Below, piece after piece: positions 62,101-64,000 of a stretch of DNA of 64,000 nucleotides. The notes beneath the pieces are model-generated. The model was given only the letters and a program-made list of their open reading frames with translations, had not been told where the DNA came from and searched no databases. This stretch comes from Xanthobacter autotrophicus (GTDB lineage Bacteria; Pseudomonadota; Alphaproteobacteria; Rhizobiales; Xanthobacteraceae). The translations under genes and the position numbers were made by a program. Location: NCBI RefSeq assembly GCF_043194295.1, contig NZ_JBAFVK010000013.1; one strand, 5' to 3'. Position 1 is the first letter of the stretch; each line of letters opens with the position of its first letter.

Positions 62101-64000
62101 GCGCTTGAGGCGACGAGGCACGCATCCAGCAGCGCAGGGTGGACGAGATAGTCGGCGGCGCTCCCGCTTTCCTTCGGCAGCTCCGCATGGGCGATGACGC
62201 CCTCCGCGACCATCGCGAGGTCCTTGAGGCCGCGAAAGGCCGGGCGGTAATCAAAACCGAACTGCGTCAGCCCGCCATAGACGGCGGCGCCCGGCGTGGC
62301 GATGGCGGAGGCAAGGCCGGCGTCCCATGCCGGTTCGGGCGCCGGCGCGGAGGCGAGCTTTGCAGTCGCATGAAGGGTCCAGCCGCCGTCCGCTCCGCGC
62401 GCGAACACTTGCCAACCCCCGTCGGCGCCGACGACGCTCTGCAGTTCCACTCCGCCCCGGTCCGGCAGCAGCAGCGGGCGAAGGATCGCCAGATCCTCAA
62501 CCCCGGCGCCGGCCCCCAGAACCGCCCGACCGTTCTGGAGTGCAACCTCGGCGAAGGCAGCCAGTGGGAAGGTCGCCCGGCCGCCGAACCGGTGGTCGAG
62601 CAGGAAGCGCAGCCGTTCGCCCCCGAGGGTGAGATTGAAGCGCACCTCGTCGCGCCCGGCGAGGTCCACGCGGCTGCCGGCAAGGCCGTGCGGCGCATGC
62701 GCCGAAACCGTATCGGGGCGAGGGATGAAATAGCTGCCGCGCTCGAACGGATAGGTGGGCAGCGATAGCCGCCGGCGCGGCGCATCCACCGCCGTCCAGT
62801 CCGGTTCAAGCCCCGCCAAATGCGCGGCGGCAAGGCGCGGGGCGATGTCCGCCCACACGGCACCGGAGGGCGCGATGGGGATCACGAACGTGTCCGGCGC
62901 CGCCTCCGCCGCAGGAGCGGGCGTGCCTGTCAGCTGAGCCCACCAGTAAGCGGGACTGGTGACCTCGGCAACGACTTCGCGGCCAAGCAGGCCCGACAGC
63001 AGCGGCACGGCCGGCGGCTTCAGGGCGAGGCCGCGCACTGCGGCGATGAAATCGAGCCGTCCATCCTCCACATCCGTGCGCCCCAGCGCCGCCTGCCGGG
63101 CACGCAGCAGGGCACCAGCATCGGCCAGCGAGAAAACACCCGCGAGGCAGGCGGCGACCACCTCGCCGGCGCCCTGCCCGGCGATGTGATCGGGGGCGAG
63201 GCCCCAGCTGCGCCACAGGGCGGCCAGCGCATAGGCCATCACGAAGGCGGCCACCGGTCCATCCTGCGCGGCCGGCAAACCCGCCTCGGCGCAGGCCGCG
63301 ACGGCGGCGGCGAAGGCCGGATCGCTTGCCATCAGGGCGCTCCCACCGTCAGCCGGCAGACCGTCGCCATCGGCGCAGGCGAACAGCACCTGCGGCCGGC
63401 GCGATGGCGCGATGGCGATATCCGCCAGATGCTGGAGCCTGCCGACCAGTTCGCCCACGTCTGCAAACGGCACGGCGGCACGCACCGGAAAGCGGCCGCG
63501 CCCGGCGTTCAGGGTCAGCGCCACCGCGCCAGGATCAGCCTCGGGCCGCCGCGCGAGGGCCCGCGCCTGCCGGGCCGCCAGCGCCCGCAGTGCCGCCTCG
63601 CTCTTAGCGGACAGGGCGGCGATGTAGCCGGAACGGCGCGGCGCGGGCGCCTCCGCCAGCACCGGCGCGGCTTCCAGGATCACATGAGCATTGGTGCCGC
63701 TCATGCCGAAGGCGCTCACCGCGCCACGCAACGGCCCTTCGGCCGGGAAAGCCGCTGGCGCGGTGGGCACCGCGAGTCCCAGCGCCGCCCACGGCACATA
63801 GGGGTTGGGAGTGGAAAAATGCAGGTTCGGTGGCACTTCCCCATGGCGCAACGCCAGCACTACCTTGAGGAAGCCCGCCACCCCGGCAGCCGCTTCCAGA
63901 TGGCCGAAATTGGTCTTCGCCGATCCCACCAGCAAAGGTGCGGCGCGCGCCGCCCCATAGACCGCGCCCAGCGCGCGCAATTCGATGGGATCGCCCAGAA
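59142..64000 (-). CDS. Type I PKS module, 5' end beyond the window: (KS)-vestigial AT-DH-ER-KR-ACP
   Basis: The frame is open to the window edge, where it reads LGDPIELRALGAVYG, part of a ketosynthase; the KS remainder has NFGHLEAAAG. The AT region is short (roughly 200 residues instead of about 300), has no GQGSQ motif, and GHSxGE is GQGAGE, so the catalytic Ser is missing. DH has a canonical HRFGGRATFP and DACLV, where Gln/His is usual. ER has HAAAGGVGQAAIQVA. KR has TGGLGALG, LDD, ASASG and NYAAAN. ACP has MGFDSLMNM. The module can in principle reduce fully, but needs an extender unit loaded from elsewhere. Stop TGA at 59144-59142; the next gene starts 10 bases later. Confidence 0.93.
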   Translation of the reverse strand, partial: LGDPIELRALGAVYGAARAAPLLVGSAKTNFGHLEAAAGVAGFLKVVLALRHGEVPPNLHFSTPNPYVPWAALGLAVPTAPAAFPAEGPLRGAVSAFGMSGTNAHVILEAAPVLAEAPAPRRSGYIAALSAKSEAALRALAARQARALARRPEADPGAVALTLNAGRGRFPVRAAVPFADVGELVGRLQHLADIAIAPSRRPQVLFACADGDGLPADGGSALMASDPAFAAAVAACAEAGLPAAQDGPVAAFVMAYALAALWRSWGLAPDHIAGQGAGEVVAACLAGVFSLADAGALLRARQAALGRTDVEDGRLDFIAAVRGLALKPPAVPLLSGLLGREVVAEVTSPAYWWAQLTGTPAPAAEAAPDTFVIPIAPSGAVWADIAPRLAAAHLAGLEPDWTAVDAPRRRLSLPTYPFERGSYFIPRPDTVSAHAPHGLAGSRVDLAGRDEVRFNLTLGGERLRFLLDHRFGGRATFPLAAFAEVALQNGRAVLGAGAGVEDLAILRPLLLPDRGGVELQSVVGADGGWQVFARGADGGWTLHATAKLASAPAPEPAWDAGLASAIATPGAAVYGGLTQFGFDYRPAFRGLKDLAMVAEGVIAHAELPKESGSAADYLVHPALLDACLVASSAILPQLGPGVTWMPRGIGRVAVFAPAGGAVTATLRLRDDPAARTCHVDLILRDGVGQMVAQLDGVAFARIAHGADVEDEGLATQPELLRLRWQRADLSAPPAPRLFALLGDDAAMVRQLADALAARGQVMADHPPPWDAGADALAGWISDLRARAPDGRCHIVYLATTPADPGAAEVPASHLGLLQLVQAAGRSAHRATLRLDVVTRGTQRVAGEPVTGVAEAGLWGLSRVAASEYPDLGQTRVDLDPEAGDTDLSDLAACLIAAPSGEDLALRRGACFAARLVADRPAEPEHPIELPQFDGRPPGPGEVVIDVVASGLNFRDVLHGMGLLPDSVDAMPYGLECSGVIAAVGPGVAGLAVNTPVMAGLTVGSLAGRVRVPAAFVVPKPESLSFRDAATLPLAFLTAHYALDRLAGLKRGERVLIHAAAGGVGQAAIQVAQRAGAEIFATASPAKWGHLRRHGVTHLFNSRTAGFAEEIRRRTGGRGVDVVLNSLSGEAIAESFAALADGGRFIEIGKMGIWSAADVAALDRNIAYHPFDLWDIKQDQGLIAQMMGEMVTRLADGTLVPLRSELFAIADTGAAFQHMARARHMGKIVLWQAAAPAGDMVRGDATFLVTGGLGALGLHAASWLVRHGARSIALVGRSMPGDAAREVVEALRRAGARVEAFQADVGEPAEVDHLLAAVREKMLPLRGLIHAAGVLDDALLVNQSPAHFLRVLAPKLRAAWLLHRATLDEPLEMFVLYASASGLLGLPGQANYAAANAALDALAEHRASLGLPAQAIDWGPWEGAGMAQTLGSDGMGRISPAAGAAVLGQLMARRPGHVAVLPTGWQAGLRKGLGSTGLLAGFAAAMPPQDGGPAAPPFRARLEAAGTEERARLLRAHVRQLVATALEFPAPEAFDPARPLEDMGFDSLMNMELKAALEKDLGVLLKATLAYDYPSIDALVRHLVDEVLAWREEASAAALTEPQDDAESALLAELNALKY

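Overview
The window is GC-rich bacterial DNA with the style of an alphaproteobacterium, probably Hyphomicrobiales (Rhizobiales). The support is an Entner-Doudoroff operon (zwf-edd-eda-pgi), an IlvD/EDD-type sugar-acid dehydratase beside a DHDPS-family lyase, and an intergenic mosaic repeat at 15291-15388 whose core resembles a repeat common in rhizobial genomes. A Xanthobacteraceae-like host is my guess; the sequence does not prove it.

Left part (1-28.9 kb), metabolism and housekeeping. Positions 567-4840 hold an RND efflux adaptor and pump. A small secreted protein, a tRNA-Gly(GCC) with its own terminator, a cupin protein and the translation factor EttA follow. Positions 8455-15105 form a complete four-carbon sugar-acid (threonate-type) pathway. 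A LacI-family regulator and OtnC lie leftward; an MFS transporter, LtnD, OtnI and OtnK lie rightward. Between the two arms sit three copies of a 12-bp palindrome that looks like the regulator's operator. Next come a pirin, WrbA, an arabonate-type dehydratase with a DHDPS-family lyase, an aldose epimerase, the leftward zwf-edd-eda-pgi operon (without an adjacent pgl), and a GH13 alpha-glucosidase.

Right part (28.9-64 kb), a leftward NRPS/PKS assembly line that runs off the right edge. In transcription order: a PKS cut by the window end (KS-[vestigial AT]-DH-ER-KR-ACP); a PKS (KS-AT-DH-KR-ACP); an NRPS (C-A with an embedded FkbM-type methyltransferase-T-Cy-A with an embedded thiazoline-type oxidase-T); a PKS ending in a condensation domain (KS-AT-DH-ER-KR-ACP-C); and a terminating protein (degenerate A-active A-KR-T-TE). 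A patatin-like lipase, an alpha/beta-hydrolase and an Sfp-type phosphopantetheinyl transferase follow. Most junctions overlap or nearly touch, so this reads as one operon. If collinear, it adds polyketide units, a Glu/Gln-like residue that may be methylated, an azole or azoline, a fully reduced C2 unit, and a last acid (plausibly a 2-oxo acid reduced to a 2-hydroxy acid) before thioesterase release.

The most unusual features are the lost AT active site in the first module, the dead A domain at the start of the terminating protein, and a 42-nt junction at 37672-37713. That junction consists of three tandem 14-nt units forming five-codon mini-ORFs chained by ATGA overlaps between the stop of one megasynthase gene and the start of the next.
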